Numbered from the stretch's first letter, positions 1 to 14,950 are shown. The stretch: 64,000 bases of DNA from Pisaster brevispinus (GCA_023634235.1 JAMKCF010000013.1:16431705-16495704), one strand, 5' to 3'. The notes: a model not told the origin generated them from the sequence alone. Made by a program: numbers and translations.

Positions 1-1099
1 TGATTTGACCGTCCTTAGTTTGTCTTTGTTTCTTTGACAGCTCTGTGTACAAAAATCCCGTTAGGGATGCTTTTGAGGAGCGTTGGGAGTAGCCCCACCT
101 GCTGGTCATTTCCGGTATGAAGCTTGCCCTCCGCGACCCTAAAAGTTTGATTTTCGGAAGCAGGGATATCCAAGGCAGAGTCAGGAACAATTTTTGTCTC
201 TCTAGCATTTCTAGTTCATGAGTTATTTCCAAGCTTAGCACAGAATTTATTTCGGAACTTTTTGTGCTGGCTTTTTCTCACTGGCGATGACGTAGGCGTG
301 TTATACAGTGGAGTTTCGGGCAGCCCTACTTGCAGGACGCTGGCCTCGTCTACAAAATGGTGACCTTCACGAGACGCACAGAAGAGAAAGCCCTTGAGAT
401 TGGCTTTCTAATGGTGTACAACTTGTGAAAATCCAGTATCATTCTTAGGGTGATTTGACCGTCCTTAATTTGTCTTTATTTCTTTGCCAGCTCTGTGTAC
501 AAAAATCCCATTAGGGATGCTTTTGAGGAGCGTTGGGAGTAGCCCCACCTGCTGGTCATTTCCGGTATGAAGCTTGCCCTCCGCGAGCCTAAAAGTTTGA
601 TTTTCGGAAGCAGGTATATCCAAGGCAGAGTCAGGTACAAATTTTGTCTCTCTAGCATTTCTAGTTCATGAGTTATTTCCAAGCTTAGCACAGAATTTAT
701 TTCGGAACTTTTTGTGCTGGCTTTTTCTCACTGGCGATGACGTAGGCGTGTTATACAGTGGAGTTTCGGGCAGCCCTACTTGCAGGACGCTGGCCTCGTC
801 TACAAAATGGTGACCTTCACGAGACGCACAGAAGAGAAAGCCCTTGAGATTGGCTTTCTAATGGTGTACAACTTGTGAAAATCCAGTATCATTCTGAGGG
901 TGATTTGTCCGTCCTTAGTTTGTCTTTGTTTCTTTGACAGCTCTGTGTACAAAAATCCCATTAGGGATGCTTTTGAGGAGCGTTGGGAGTAGCCCGACCT
1001 GCTGGTCATTTCCGGTATGAAGCTTGCCCTCCGCGACCCTAAAAGTTTGATTTTCGGAAGCAGGGATATCCAAGGCAGAGTCGGGTACAAATTTTGTCT

Positions 1100-2540
1100 C
1101 TCTAGCATTTCTAGTTCATGAGTTATTTCCAAGCTTAGCACAGAATTTATTTCGGACCTTTTTGTGCCGGCTTTTTCTCACTGGCGATGACGTAGGCGTG
1201 TAATACAGTGGAGTTTCGGGTAGCCCTACTTGCAGGACGCTGGTCTCGCCTACAAAATAGTGACCTTAACGAAACTCACGGAAGAGAGAGCCCTTGAGAC
1301 GGGCTTTCTAATGGTGTACAACTTGTGAAAATCCAGTATCATTCTGAGGGTGATTTGACCGTCCTTAGTTTGTCTTTATTTCTTTGACAGCTCTGTGTAC
1401 AAAAATCCCATAACGGATGCTTTTGAGAAGCGTTGGGAGTAGCCCCACCTGCTGGTCATTTCCGGTATGAAGCTTGCCCTCCGCGACCCTAAAAGTTTGA
1501 TTTTCGGAAGCAGGGATATCCAAGGCAGAGTCGGGTACAAATTTTTTCTCTCTAGCATTTCTAGTTCATGGGTTATTTCAAAGCTTAGCACAGAATTTCT
1601 TTCGGAACTTTTTGTGCCGGCTTTTTCTCACTGGCGATGACGTAGGCGTGTAATACAGTGGAGTTTAGGGCAGCCCTACTTCCAGGACGCTGGCCTCGCC
1701 TAGAAAATACTCACCTTAATGAAACTCACGGAAGAGAGAGCCCTTGAGACAGGCTTTCTAATGGTGTACAACTTGTGAAAATCCAGTATCATTCTGAGGG
1801 TGATTTGACCGTCCTTAGTTTGTCTTTGTTTCTTTGACCGCTCTGTGTACAAAAATCCCATTAGGGATGCTTTTGAGAAGCGTTGGGAGTAGCCCCACCT
1901 GCTGGTCATTTCCGGTATGAAGCTTGCCCTCCGCGACCCTAAAAGTTTGATTTTCGGAAGCAGGGATATCCAGGGCAGAGTCGGGTACAAAGTTTTTCTC
2001 TCTAGCATTTCTAGTTCATGAGTTATTTCCAAGCTTAGCACAGAATTTATTTCGGACCTTTTTGTGCCGGCTTTTTCTCACTGGCGATGACGTAGGCGTG
2101 TAATACAGTGGAGTTTCGGGTAGCCCTACTTGCAGGACGCTGGTCTCGCCTACAAAATAGTGACCTTAACGAAACTCACGGAAGAGAGAGCCCTTGAGAC
2201 GGGCTTTCTAATGGTGTACAACTTGTGAAAATCCAGTATCATTCTGAGGGTGATTTGACCGTCCTTAGTTTGTCTTTATTTCTTTGACAGCTCTGTGTAC
2301 AAAAATCCCATAACGGATGCTTTTGAGAAGCGTTGGGAGTAGCCCCACCTGCTGGTCATTTCCGGTATGAAGCTTGCCCTCCGCGACCCTAAAAGTTTGA
2401 TTTTCGGAAGCAGGGATATCCAAGGCAGAGTCGGGTACAAATTTTTTCTCTCTAGCATTTCTAGTTCATGGGTTATTTCAAAGCTTAGCACAGAATTTCT
2501 TTCGGAACTTTTTGTGCCGGCTTTTTCTCACTGGCGATGG
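1100..2540 (+). repeat. Two-unit (900-bp) duplication within the satellite
   Basis: The segment of about 1100-1639 is identical by eye to about 2000-2539. Shared private variants include cataacggatgc (1408 and 2308) and an altered 'atgggttatttcaaagc' (1569 and 2469). The copies diverge after 1639/2539. This is a local dimer-scale exchange. Confidence 0.85.
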
Positions 2541-2989
2541 CGTAGGCGTGTTATGCAGTGGAGTTTCGGGTAGCCCTACTTGCAGGACGCTGGCCTCGCC
2601 TACGAAGCGGTGACCTTAACGAAACTCACGGAAGAGAGAGCCCTTGAGACGGGCTTTCTAATGGTGTACTACTTGTGAAAATCCAGTATCATTCTGAGGG
2701 TGATTTGACCGTCCTTAGTTTGTCTTTGTTTCTTTGACAGCTCTGTGTACAAAAATCCCGTTAGGGATGCTTTTGAGGAGCGTTCGGGGTAGCCCCACCT
2801 GCTGGTCATTTCCGGTATGAAGCTTGCCCTCCGAGACCCTAAAAGTTTAATTTTCGGAAGCAGGGATATCCAAGGCAGAGTCAGGTACAAATTTTGTCTC
2901 TCTAGCATTTGTAGTTCATGAGTTATTTCCAAGCTTAGCACAGAATTTCTTTCGGACCTTTTTGTGCCGGCTTTTTCTCACTGGCGATG

Positions 2990-5900
2990 ACGTAGGCGTG
3001 TAATACAGTGGAGTTTAGGGCAGCCCTACTTCCAGGACGCTGGCCTCGCCTAGAAAATACTCACCTTAATGAAACTCACGGAAGAGAGAGCCCTTGAGAC
3101 AGGCTTTCTAATGGTGTACAACTTGTGAAAATCCAGTATCATTCTGAGGGTGATTTGACCGTCCTTAGTTTGTCTTTGTTTCTTTGACCGCTCTGTGTAC
3201 AAAAATCCCATTAGGGATGCTTTTGAGAAGCGTTGGGAGTAGCCCCACCTGCTGGTCATTTCCGGTATGAAGCTTGCCCTCCGCGACCCTAAAAGTTTGA
3301 TTTTCGGAAGCAGGGATATCCAGGGCAGAGTCGGGTACAAAGTTTTGTCTCTCTAGCATTTCTAGTTCATGAGTTATTTCAAGCTTAGCACAGAATTTAT
3401 TTCGGAACTTTTTGTGCCGGCTTTTTCTCACTGGCGATGGCGTAGGCGTGTTATGCAGTGGAGTTTCGGGTAGCCCTACTTGCAGGACGCTGTCCTCGCC
3501 TACGAAATGGTGACCTTAACGAAACTCACGGAAGAGAGAGCCCTTAAGACGGGCTTTGTAATGGTGTACAATTTGTGAAAATCCAGTATCATTCTGAGGG
3601 TGATTTGACCGTCCTTAGTTTGTCTTTGTTTCTTTGACAGCTCTGTGTACAAAAATCCCATTAGGGATGCTTTTGAGGAGCGTTCGGGGTAGCCCCACCT
3701 GCTGGTCATTTCCGGTATGAAGCTTGCCCTCCGCGACCCTAAAAGTTTAATTTTCGGAAGCAGGGATATCCAAGGCAGAGTCAGGTACAAATTTTGTCTC
3801 TCTAGCATTTGTAGTTCATGAGTTATTTCCAAGCTTAGCACAGAATTTCTTTCGGACCTTTTTTTGCCGGCTTTTTCTCACTGGCGATGACGTAGGCGTG
3901 TAATACTGTGGAGTTTCGGGCAGCCCTACTTCCAGGACGCTGGCCTCGCCTACAAAATGGTGACCTTAACGAAACTCACGGAAGAGAGAGCCCTTGAGAA
4001 AGGCTTTCTAATGGTGTACAACTTGTGAAAATCCAGTATCATTCTGAGGGTGATTTGACCGTCCTTAGTTTGTCTTTGTTTCTTTGACCATTCTGTGTAC
4101 AAAAATACTATTAGGGATGCTTTTGAGGAGCGTTCGGAGTAGCCCCACCTGCTGGTCATTTCCGGTATGAAGCTTGCCCTCCGCGACCCTAAAAGTTTGA
4201 TTTTCTGAAGCAGGGATATCCAAGGCAGAGTCAGGTACAAATTTTGTCTCTCTAGCATTTCTAGTTCATGAGTTATTTCAAGCTTAGCACAGAATTTCTT
4301 ACGGACCTTTTTGTGCCGGCTTTTTCTCACTATCGATGACGTAGGCGTGTAATACAGTGGAGTTTAGGGCAGCCCTACTTCCAGGACGCTGGCCTCGCCT
4401 ACAAAATGGTGACCTTAACGAAACTCACGGAAGAGAGAGCCCTTGAGACAGGCTTTCTAATGTTGTACAACTTGTAGAAATCCAGTATCATTCTGAGGGT
4501 GATTTGACCGTCCTTAGTTTGTCTTTGTTTCTTTAACCGCTCTGTGTACAAAAATCCCATTAGGGATGCTTTTGAGGAGCGTTCGGAGTAGCCCCACCTG
4601 CTGGTCATTTCCGGTATGAAGCTTGCCCTCCGCGACCCTAAAAGTTTGATTTTCTGAAGCAGGGATATCCAAGGCAGAGTCAGGTACAAATTTTGTCTCT
4701 CTAGCATTTCTAGTTCATGAGTTATTTCCAAGCTTAGCACAGAATTTCTTTCGGACCTTTTTGTGCCGGCTTTTTCTCACTATCGATGACGTAGGCGTGT
4801 AATACAGTGGAGTTTAGGGCAGCCCTACTTCCAGGACGCTGGCCTCGCCTAGAAAATACTCACCTTAATGAAACTCACGGAAGAGAGAGCCCTTGAGACA
4901 GGCTTTCTAATGGTGTACAACTTGTGAAAATCCAGTATCATTCTGAGGGTGATTTGACCGTCCTTAGTTTGTCTTTGTTTCTTTGACCGCTCTGTGTACA
5001 AAAATCCCATTAGGGATGCTTTTGAGAAGCGTTGGGAGTAGCCCCACCTGCTGGTCATTTCCGGTATGAAGCTTGCCCTCCGCGACCCTAAAAGTTTGAT
5101 TTTCGGAAGCAGGGATATCCAGGGCAGAGTCGGGTACAAAGTTTTGTCTCTCTAGCATTTCTAGTTCATGAGTTATTTCAAGCTTAGCACAGAATTTATT
5201 TCGGAACTTTTTGTGCCGGCTTTTTCTCACTGGCGATGGCGTAGGCGTGTTATGCAGTGGAGTTTCGGGTAGCCCTACTTGCAGGACGCTGTCCTCGCCT
5301 ACGAAATGGTGACCTTAACGAAACTCACGGAAGAGAGAGCCCTTAAGACGGGCTTTGTAATGGTGTACAATTTGTGAAAATCCAGTATCATTCTGAGGGT
5401 GATTTGACCGTCCTTAGTTTGTCTTTGTTTCTTTGACAGCTCTGTGTACAAAAATCCCATTAGGGATGCTTTTGAGGAGCGTTCGGGGTAGCCCCACCTG
5501 CTGGTCATTTCCGGTATGAAGCTTGCCCTCCGCGACCCTAAAAGTTTAATTTTCGGAAGCAGGGATATCCAAGGCAGAGTCAGGTACAAATTTTGTCTCT
5601 CTAGCATTTGTAGTTCATGAGTTATTTCCAAGCTTAGCACAGAATTTCTTTCGGACCTTTTTTTGCCGGCTTTTTCTCACTGGCGATGACGTAGGCGTGT
5701 AATACTGTGGAGTTTCGGGCAGCCCTACTTCCAGGACGCTGGCCTCGCCTACAAAATGGTGACCTTAACGAAACTCACGGAAGAGAGAGCCCTTGAGAAA
5801 GGCTTTCTAATGGTGTACAACTTGTGAAAATCCAGTATCATTCTGAGGGTGATTTGACCGTCCTTAGTTTGTCTTTGTTTCTTTGACCATTCTGTGTACA

Positions 5901-6648
5901 AAAATACTATTAGGGATGCTTTTGAGGAGCGTTCGGAGTAGCCCCACCTGCTGGTCATTTCCGGTATGAAGCTTGCCCTCCGCGACCCTAAAAGTTTGAT
6001 TTTCTGAAGCAGGGATATCCAAGGCAGAGTCAGGTACAAATTTTGTCTCTCTAGCATTTCTAGTTCATGAGTTATTTCAAGCTTAGCACAGAATTTCTTA
6101 CGGACCTTTTTGTGCCGGCTTTTTCTCACTATCGATGACGTAGGCGTGTAATACAGTGGAGTTTAGGGCAGCCCTACTTCCAGGACGCTGGCCTCGCCTA
6201 CAAAATGGTGACCTTAACGAAACTCACGGAAGAGAGAGCCCTTGAGACAGGCTTTCTAATGTTGTACAACTTGTAGAAATCCAGTATCATTCTGAGGGTG
6301 ATTTGACCGTCCTTAGTTTGTCTTTGTTTCTTTAACCGCTCTGTGTACAAAAATCCCATTAGGGATGCTTTTGAGGAGCGTTCGGAGTAGCCCCACCTGC
6401 TGGTCATTTCCGGTATGAAGCTTGCCCTCCGCGACCCTAAAAGTTTGATTTTCTGAAGCAGGGATATCCAAGGCAGAGTCAGGTACAAATTTTGTCTCTC
6501 TAGCATTTCTAGTTCATGAGTTATTTCCAAGCTTAGCACAGAATTTCTTTCGGACCTTTTTGTGCCGGCTTTTTCTCACTATCGATGACGTAGGCGTGTA
6601 ATACAGTGGAGTTTAGGGCAGCCCTACTTCCAGGACGCTGGCCTCGCC
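2990..6648 (+). repeat. Four-unit (1799-bp) higher-order duplication in satellite
   Basis: About 2990-4788 is repeated almost perfectly at about 4789-6648. Private variants recur at the same offset: agaaaatactcacc (3053 and 4852), the one-base deletion ttatttcaagctt (3373 and 5172), and 'accattctgtgtac' (4087 and 5886). The period is 1799 bp (4 x 450 minus 1). Copies within each block differ from each other more than corresponding copies between blocks, which defines a higher-order repeat. Confidence 0.9.
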
Positions 6649-9600
6649 TAGAAAATGCTTACCTTAATGAAACTCACGGAAGAGTGAGCCCATCAGACAG
6701 GCTTTCTACTGGTGTACAACTTGTGAAAATCTAGTATCATTCTGAGGGTGATTTGACCGTCCTTAGTTTGTCTTTGTTTCTTTGACAGCTCTGTGTACAC
6801 AAATCCCATTAGGGATGCTTTTGAGGAGCGTTCGGAGTAGCCCCACCTGCTGGTCATTTCCGGTATGAAGCTTGCCCTCCGCGACCCTAAAAGTTTGATT
6901 TTCGGAAGCAGGGATATCCAAGGCAGAGTCAGGTACAAATTTTGTCTCTCTAGCATTTCTAGTTCATGAGTTATTTCCAAGCTTAGCACAACATTTATTT
7001 CGGACCTTTTTGTGCCGGCTTTTTCTCACTGGCGATGACGTAGGCGTATAATACAGTGGAGTTTCGGGCAGCCCTACTTCCAGGACGCTGGCCTCGCCTA
7101 CAAAATGGTGACCTTAACGAAACTCACGGAAGAGAGAGCCCTTGAGACAGGCTTTCTAATGGTGTACAACTTGTAGAAATCCAGTATCATTCTGAGGGTG
7201 ATTTGACCGTCCTTAGTTTGTCTTTGTTTCTTTGACAGCTCTGTGTACAAAAATCCCATTAGGGATGCTTTTGAGGAGCGTTCGGGGTAGCCCCACCTGC
7301 TGGTCATTTCCGGTATGAAGCTTGCCCTCCGCGACCCTAAAAGTTTGATTTTTCGGAAGCAGGGATATCCAAGGCAGAGTCAGGTACAAATTTTGTCTCT
7401 CTAGCATTTCTAGTTCATGAGTTATTTCCAAGCTTAGCACAGAATTTATTTCGGACCTTTTTGTGCCGGCTTTTTCTCACTGGCGATGACGTAGGTGTGT
7501 AATACAGTGGAGTTTCGGGCAGCCCTACTTCCAGGACGCTGGTCTCGCTTACAAAATGATGATCTTAACGAGACTCACAGAAGAGAGAGCCCTTCAGACA
7601 GGCTTTCTAATGGTGTACAACTTGTGAAAATCCAGTATCATTCTGAGGGTGATTTGACCGTCCATAGTTTGTCTTTATTTTTTTGCCAGCTCTGTGTACA
7701 AAAATCCTATTAGGGATGCTTTTGAGGAGCGTTGGGAGTAGCCCCACCTGCTGGTCATTTCCGGTATGAAGCTTGCCCTCCGCGACTCTAAAAGTTTGAT
7801 TTTCGGAAGCAGGGATATCCAAGGCAGAGTCAGGTACAAATTTTTTCTCTCTAGCATTTCTAGTTCATGAGTTATTTCCAAGCTTAGCACAGAATTTATA
7901 TCGGAACTTTTTGTGCCGGCTTTTTCTCACTGTCGATGAAGTAGGCGTGTAATACAGTGGAGTTTCGGCCAGCCCTACTTTCAGGACGCTGGCCTCGCCT
8001 AGAAAATGCTGACCTTAACAAAACTCACGGAAGAGAGAGCCCTTGAGACAGGCTTTTTAATAGTGTACAACTTGTGAAAATACAGTATCATTCTGAGGGT
8101 GATTTGACCGTCCTTAGTTTGTCTTTGTTTCATTGACAGCTCTGTGTACAAAAATCCCATTAGGGATGCTTTTGAGGAGCGTTCGGAGTAGCCCAACCTG
8201 CTGGTCATTTCCGGTATGAAGCTTGCCCTCCGCGACCCTAAAAGTTTGATTTTCGGAAGCAGGGATATCCAAGGCAGAGTCAGGTACAAATTTTGTCTCT
8301 CTAGCATTTCTAGTTCATGAGTTATTTCCAAGCTTAGCACAGAATTTATTTCGAACCTTTTTGTGCCGGCTTTTTCTCACTGGCGATGACGTAGGCGTGT
8401 AATACATTGGAGTTTCGGGCAGCCCTACTTCCAGGACGCTGGCCTCGCCTACAAAATGGTGACCTTAACGAAACTCACGGAAAAGAGAGCCCTTGAGACA
8501 GGCTTTCTAATGGTCTACAACTTGTGAAAATCCAGTATCATTCTGAGGGTGATTTGACCGTCCTTAGTTTGTCTTTGTTTCTTTAACCGCTCTGTGTACA
8601 CAAATCCCATTAGGGATGCTTTTGAGGAGCGTTCGGAGTAGCCCCACCTGCTGGTCATTTCCGGTATGAAGCTTGCCCTCCGCGACCCTAAAAGTTTGAT
8701 TTTCTGAAGCAGGGATATCCAAGGCAGAGTCAGGTACAAATTTTGTCTCTCTAGCATTTCTAGTTCATGAGTTATTTCCAAGCTTAGCACAGAATTTCTT
8801 TCGGACCTTTTTGTGCCGGCTTTTTCTCACTGGCGATGACGTAGGCGTGTAATACAGTGGAGTTTCGGGCAGCCCTACTTCCAGGACGCTGGCCTCGCCT
8901 AGAAAATGGTGACCTTAACGAAACTCACGGAAGAGAGAGCCCTTGAGACTGGCTTTCTAATGGTGTACAACTTGTGGAAATCCAGTATCATTCTGAGGGT
9001 GATTTGACCGTCCTTAGTTTGTCTTTGTTTCTATGACAGCTCTTAGTACAAAAATCCCATTAGAGATGCTTTTGAGGAGCGTTCGGAGTAGCCCCACCTG
9101 CTGGTCATTTCCGGTATGAAGCTTGCCCTCCGCGACCCTAAAAGTTTGATTTTCTGAAGCAGGGATATCCAAGGCAGAGTCAGGTACAAATTTTGTCTCT
9201 CTAGCATTTCTAGTTCATGAGTTATTTCCAAGCTTAGCACAGAATTTATTTCGGACCTTTTTGTGCCGGCTTTTTCTCACTGGCGATGACGTAGGCGTGT
9301 AATACAGTGGAGTTTCGGGCAGCCCTACTTCCAGGACGCTGGCCTCGCCTAGAATATGATGACCTTAACGAAACTCACGGAAGAGAGAGCCCTTGAGACT
9401 GGCTTTCTAATGGTGTACAACTTGTAGAAATCCAGTATCATTCTGAGGGTTATTTGACCGTCCTTAATTTGTCTTTGTTTCTTTAACAGCTCTGTGTACA
9501 AAAATCCCATTAGGGATGCTTTTGAGGAGCGTTCGGAGTAGCCCCACCTGCTGGTCATTTCCGGTATGAAGCTTGCCCTCCGCGACCCTAAAAGTTTGAT

Positions 9601-12600
9601 TTTCTGAAGCAGGGATATCCAAGGCAGAGTCAGGTACAAATTTTGTCTCTCTAGCATTTCTAGTTCATGAGTTATTTTCAAGCTTAGCACAGAATTTCTT
9701 TCGGACCTTTTTGTGCCGGCATTTTCTCACTGGCGATGACGTAGGCGTGTAATACAGTGGAGTTTCGGGCAGCCCTACTTCCAGGACGCTGGCCTCGCCT
9801 AGAAAATGGTGACCTTAACGAAACTCACGGAAGAGAGAGCCCTTGAGACTGGCTTTCTAATGGTGTACAACTTGTAGAAATCCAGTATCATTCTGAGGGT
9901 GATTTGACCGTCCTTAATTTGTCTTTGTTTCTTTGACAGCTCTGTGTACAAAAATCCCATTAGGGATGCTTTTGAGGAGCGTTGGGAGTAGCCCCACCTG
10001 CTGGTCATTTCCGGTATGAAGCTTGCCCTCCGCGACACTAAAAGTTTGATTTTCGGAAGCAGGGATATCCAAGGCAGAGTCAGGTACAAATTTTGTCTCT
10101 CTAGCATTTCTAGTTCATGAGTTATTTCTAAGCTTAGCACAGAATTTCTTTCGGACCTTTTTGTGCCGGCTTTTTCTCACTGGCGATGACGTAGGCGTGT
10201 AATACAATGGAGTTTAGGTCAGCCCTACTTCCAGGCCTCGCCTACAAAATGGTGACCTTAACGAAACTCACGGAAGAGAGAGCCATTGAGACAGGCTTTC
10301 TAATGGTGTACAACTTGTGAAAATCCAGTATCATTCTGAGGGTGATTTGACCGTCCTTAGTGTGTCTTTATTTCTGTGACACCTCTGTGTACAAAAATCC
10401 CATTAGGGATGCTTTTGAGGAGCGTTGGGAGTAGCCCCACCTGCTTGTCATTTCCGGTATGAAGCTTGCCCTCCGCGACCTTAAAAGGTTGATTTTCGGA
10501 AGCAGGGATATCCAAGGCAGAGTCAGGTACAAATTTTGTCTCTCTAGCATTTCTAGTTCATGAGTTATTTCCAAGCTTAGCACAGAATTTATTTCGGACC
10601 TTTTGTTGCCGGCTTTTTCTCACTGGCGATGACGTAGGCGTGTAATACAGTGGAGTTTCGGGCAGCCCTACTTCCAGGACGCTGGGTTCGCCTAGAAAAT
10701 GATGACCTTAACGAAACTCACGGGAGAGAGAGCCCTTGAGACAGGCTTTCTAATGGTGTACGACTTGTGAAAATCCAGTATCATTCTGAGGGTGATTTGA
10801 CCGTCCTTAGTTTGTCTTTGTTTCTTTGACAGCTCTGTGTACAAAAATCCCATTAGGGATGCTTTTTAGGAGCTTTGGGAGTAGCCCCACCTGCTGGTCA
10901 TTTCCGGTATGAAGCTTGCCCTCCGCGACCCTAAAAGTTGGATTTTCTGAAGCAGGGGTATCCAAGGCAGAGTCGGGTACAAATTTTGTCTCTCTAGCAT
11001 TTCTAGTTCATGAGTTATTTCCAAGCTTAGCACAGAATTTATTTCGGACCTTTTTGTGCCGGCTTTTTCTCACTGGCGATGACGTAGGCGTGTAATACAG
11101 TGGAGTTTCGGGCAGCCCTACTTCCAGGACGCTGGCCTCGCCTACAAAATGGTGACCTTAACGAAACTCACGGAAGAGAGAGCCCTTGAGACAGGCTTTC
11201 TAATGGTGTACAACTTGTAGAAATCCAGTATCATTCTGAGGGTGATTTGACCGTCCTTAGTTTGTCTTTGTTTCTTTGACAGCTCTGTGTACAAAAATCC
11301 CATTAGGGATGCTTTTGAGGAGCGTTCGGAGTAGCCCCACCTGCTGGTCATTTCCGGTATGAAGCTTGCCCTCCGCGACACTAAAAGTTTGATTTTCTGA
11401 AGCAGGGATATCCAAGGCAGAGTCAGGTACAAATTTTGTCTCCCTAGCATTTCTAGTTCATGAGTTATTTCCAAGCTTAGCACAGAATTTATTTCGGACC
11501 TTTTTGTGCCGGCTTTTTCTCACTGGCGATGACGTAGGCGTGTAATACAGTGGAGTTTCGGTCAGCCCTACTTCCAGGACGCTGGCTTCGCCTAGAAATT
11601 GATGACCTTAACGAAACTCACGGGAGAGAGAGCCCTTGAGACAGGCTTTCTAATGGTGTACAACTTGTGAAAATCCAGTATCATTCTGAGGAAGATTTGA
11701 CCGTCCTTAGTTTGTCTTTGTTTCTTTGACAGCTCTGTGTACAAAAATCCCATTAGGGATGCTTTTGAGGAGCGTTGGGAGTAGCCCCACCTGCTGGTCA
11801 TTTCCGGTATGAAGCTTGCCCTCCGTGACCCTAAAAGTTTGATTTTCGGAAGCAGGGATATCCAAGGCAGAGTCGGGTACAAATTTTGTCTCTCTGGCAT
11901 TTCTAGTTCATGAGTTATTTCCAAGCTTAGCACAGAATTTATTTCGGACCTTTTTGTGCCGGCTTTTTCTCACTGGCGATGACGTAGGCGTGTAATACAG
12001 TGGAGTTTCGGGCAGCCCTACTTCCAGGACGCTGGCCTCGCCTACAAGTTGGTGACCTTAACGAAACTCACGGAAGAGAGAGCCCTCGAGACAGGCTTTC
12101 TAATGGTGTACAACTTGTGAAAATCCAGTATCATTCTGAGGGTGATTTGACCGTCCTTAGTTTGTCTTTGTTTCTTTTACCGCTCTGTGTACAAAAATCC
12201 CATTAGGGATGCTTTTGAGGAGCGTTCGGAGTAGCCCCACCTGCTGGTCATTTCCGGTATGAAGCTTGCCCTCCGCGACCCTAAAAGTTTGATTTTCTGA
12301 AGCAGGGATATCCAAGGCAGAGTCAGGTACAAATTTTGTCTCTCTAGCATTTCTAGTTCATGAGTTATTTCCAAGCTTAGCACAGAATTTCTTTCGGACC
12401 TTTTTGTGCCGGCTTTTTCTCACTGGCGATGACGTAGGCGTGTAATACAGTGGAGTTTAGGGCAGCCCTACTTCCAGGACGCTGGCCTCGCCTACAAAAT
12501 GGTGACCTTAACGAAACTCATTGAAGAGAGAGCCCTTGAGACAGGCTTTCTAATGGTGTAAAACTTGTAGAAATCCAGTATCATTCTGAGGGTCATTTGA

Positions 12601-13199
12601 CCGTCCTTAGTTTGTCTTTGTTTCTTTGACAGCTCTGTGTACAAAAATCCCATTAGGGATGCTTTTGAGGAGCGTTCGGAGTAGCCGCACCTGCTGGTCA
12701 TTTCCGGTATGAAGCTTGCCCTCAGCGACACTAAAAGTTTGATTTTCGGAAGCAGGGATATCCAAGGCAGAGTCAGGTACAAATTTTGTCTCTCTAGCAT
12801 TTCTAGTTCATGAGTTATTTCCAAGCTTAGCACGGAATTTATTTCGGACCTTTTTGTGCCGGCTTTTTCTCACTGGCGATGACGTAGGCGTGTAATACAG
12901 TGGAGTTTAGGGCAGCCCTACTTCCAGGACGCTGGCCTCGCCTACAAAATGGTGGCCTTAACGAAACTCACGGAAGAGAGAGCCCTTGAGACAGGCTTTC
13001 TAATGGTGTACAACTTGTAGAAATCCAGTATCATTCTGAGGGTCATTTGACCGTCCTTAGTTTGTCTTTGTTTCTTTGACAGCTCTGTGTACAAAAATCC
13101 CATTAGGGATGCTTTTGAGGAGCGTTCGGAGTAGCCCCACCTGCTGGTCATTTCCGGAATGAAGCTTGCCCTCCGCGACACTAAAAGTTTGATTTTCGG

Positions 13200-14950
13200 A
13201 AGCAGGGATATCCAAGGCAGAGTCAGGTACAAATTTTGTCTCTCTAGCATTTCTAGTTCATGAGTTATTTCCAAGCTTAGCACAGAATTTATTTCGGACC
13301 TTTTTATGCTGGCTTTTTCTCACTGGCGATGACGTAGGCGTGTAATACAGTGGAGTTTAGGGCAGCCCTACTTCCAGGATCTGGCCTCGCTTACAAAATG
13401 GTGACCTTAACGAAACTCACGGAAGAGAGAGCCCTTGAGACAGGCTTTCTAATGGTGTACAACTTGTAGAAATCCAGTATCATTCTGAGGGTGATTTGAC
13501 CGTCCTTAGTTTGTCTTTGTTTCTTTGACAGCTGTGTGTACAAAAATCCCATTAGGGATGCTTTTGAGGAGCGTTCGGAGTAGCCACACCTGCTGGTCAT
13601 TTCCGGTATGAAGCTTGCCCTCTGCGACCCTAAAAGTTTGATTTTCTGAAGCAGGGATATCCAAGGCAGAGTCAGGTACAAATTTTGTCTCTCTAGCATT
13701 TCTAGTTCATGAGTTATTTCCAAGCTTAGCACAGAATTTCTTACGGACCTTTTTGTGCCGGCTTTTTCTCACTGGCGATAACGTAGGCGTGTAATACAGT
13801 GGAGTTTAGGGCAGCCCTACTTCCAGGACGCTCGCCTCGCCTAGAAAATGCTGACCTTAATGAAACTCACGGAAGAGAGAGCCCTTGAGACAGGCTTTCT
13901 AATGGTGTACAACTTGTGAAAATCCAGTATCATTCTGAGGGTGATTTGACCGTCCTTAGTTTGTCTTTGTTTCTTTGACAGCTCTGTGTACAAAAATCCC
14001 ATTAGGGATGTTTTTGAGGAGCGTTCGGTGTAGCCCCACCTGCTGGTCATTTCCGGAATGAAGCTTGCCCTCCGCGACCCTAAAAGTTTGATTTTCGGAA
14101 GCAGGGATATCCAAGGCAGAGTCAGGTACAAATTTTGTCTCTCTAGCATTTCTAGTTCATGAGTTATTTCCAAGCTTAGCACAGAATTTATTTCGGACCT
14201 TTTTATGCTGGCTTTTTCTCACTGGCGATGACGTAGGCGTGTAATACAGTGGAGTTTAGGGCAGCCCTACTTCCAGGATCTGGCCTCGCTTACAAAATGG
14301 TGACCTTAACGAAACTCACGGAAGAGAGAGCCCTTGAGACAGGCTTTCTAATGGTGTACAACTTGTAGAAATCCAGTATCATTCTGAGGGTGATTTGACC
14401 GTCCTTAGTTTGTCTTTGTTTCTTTGACAGCTCTGTGTACAAAAATCCCATTAGGGATGCTTTTGAGGAGCGTTCGGAGTAGCCACACCTGCTGGTCATT
14501 TCCGGTATGAAGCTTGCCCTCTGCGACCCTAAAAGTTTGATTTTCTGAAGCAGGGATATCCAAGGCAGAGTCAGGTACAAATTTTGTCTCTCTAGCATTT
14601 CTAGTTCATGAGTTATTTCCAAGCTTAGCACAGAATTTCTTACGGACCTTTTTGTGCCGGCTTTTTCTCACTGGCGATAACGTAGGCGTGTAATACAGTG
14701 GAGTTTAGGGCAGCCCTACTTCCAGGACGCTCGCCTCGCCTAGAAAATGCTGACCTTAATGAAACTCACGGAAGAGAGAGCCCTTGAGACAGGCTTTCTA
14801 ATGGTGTACAACTTGTGAAAATCCAGTATCATTCTGAGGGTGATTTGACCGTCCTTAGTTTGTCTTTGTTTCTTTGACAGCTCTGTGTACAAAAATCCCA
14901 TTAGGGATGTTTTTGAGGAGCGTTCGGTGTAGCCCCACCTGCTGGTCATT
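13200..14950 (+). repeat. Two-unit (899-bp) higher-order repeat in satellite
   Basis: Variants tttttatgctggc (13,301 and 14,201 areas), ccaggatctggcctcgctt (13,374 and 14,273) and cactggcgataacg (13,770 and 14,670) recur at 899 bp. One monomer of each pair carries the shorter 'ccaggatctgg' junction, making this an A-B dimer. Confidence 0.8.
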
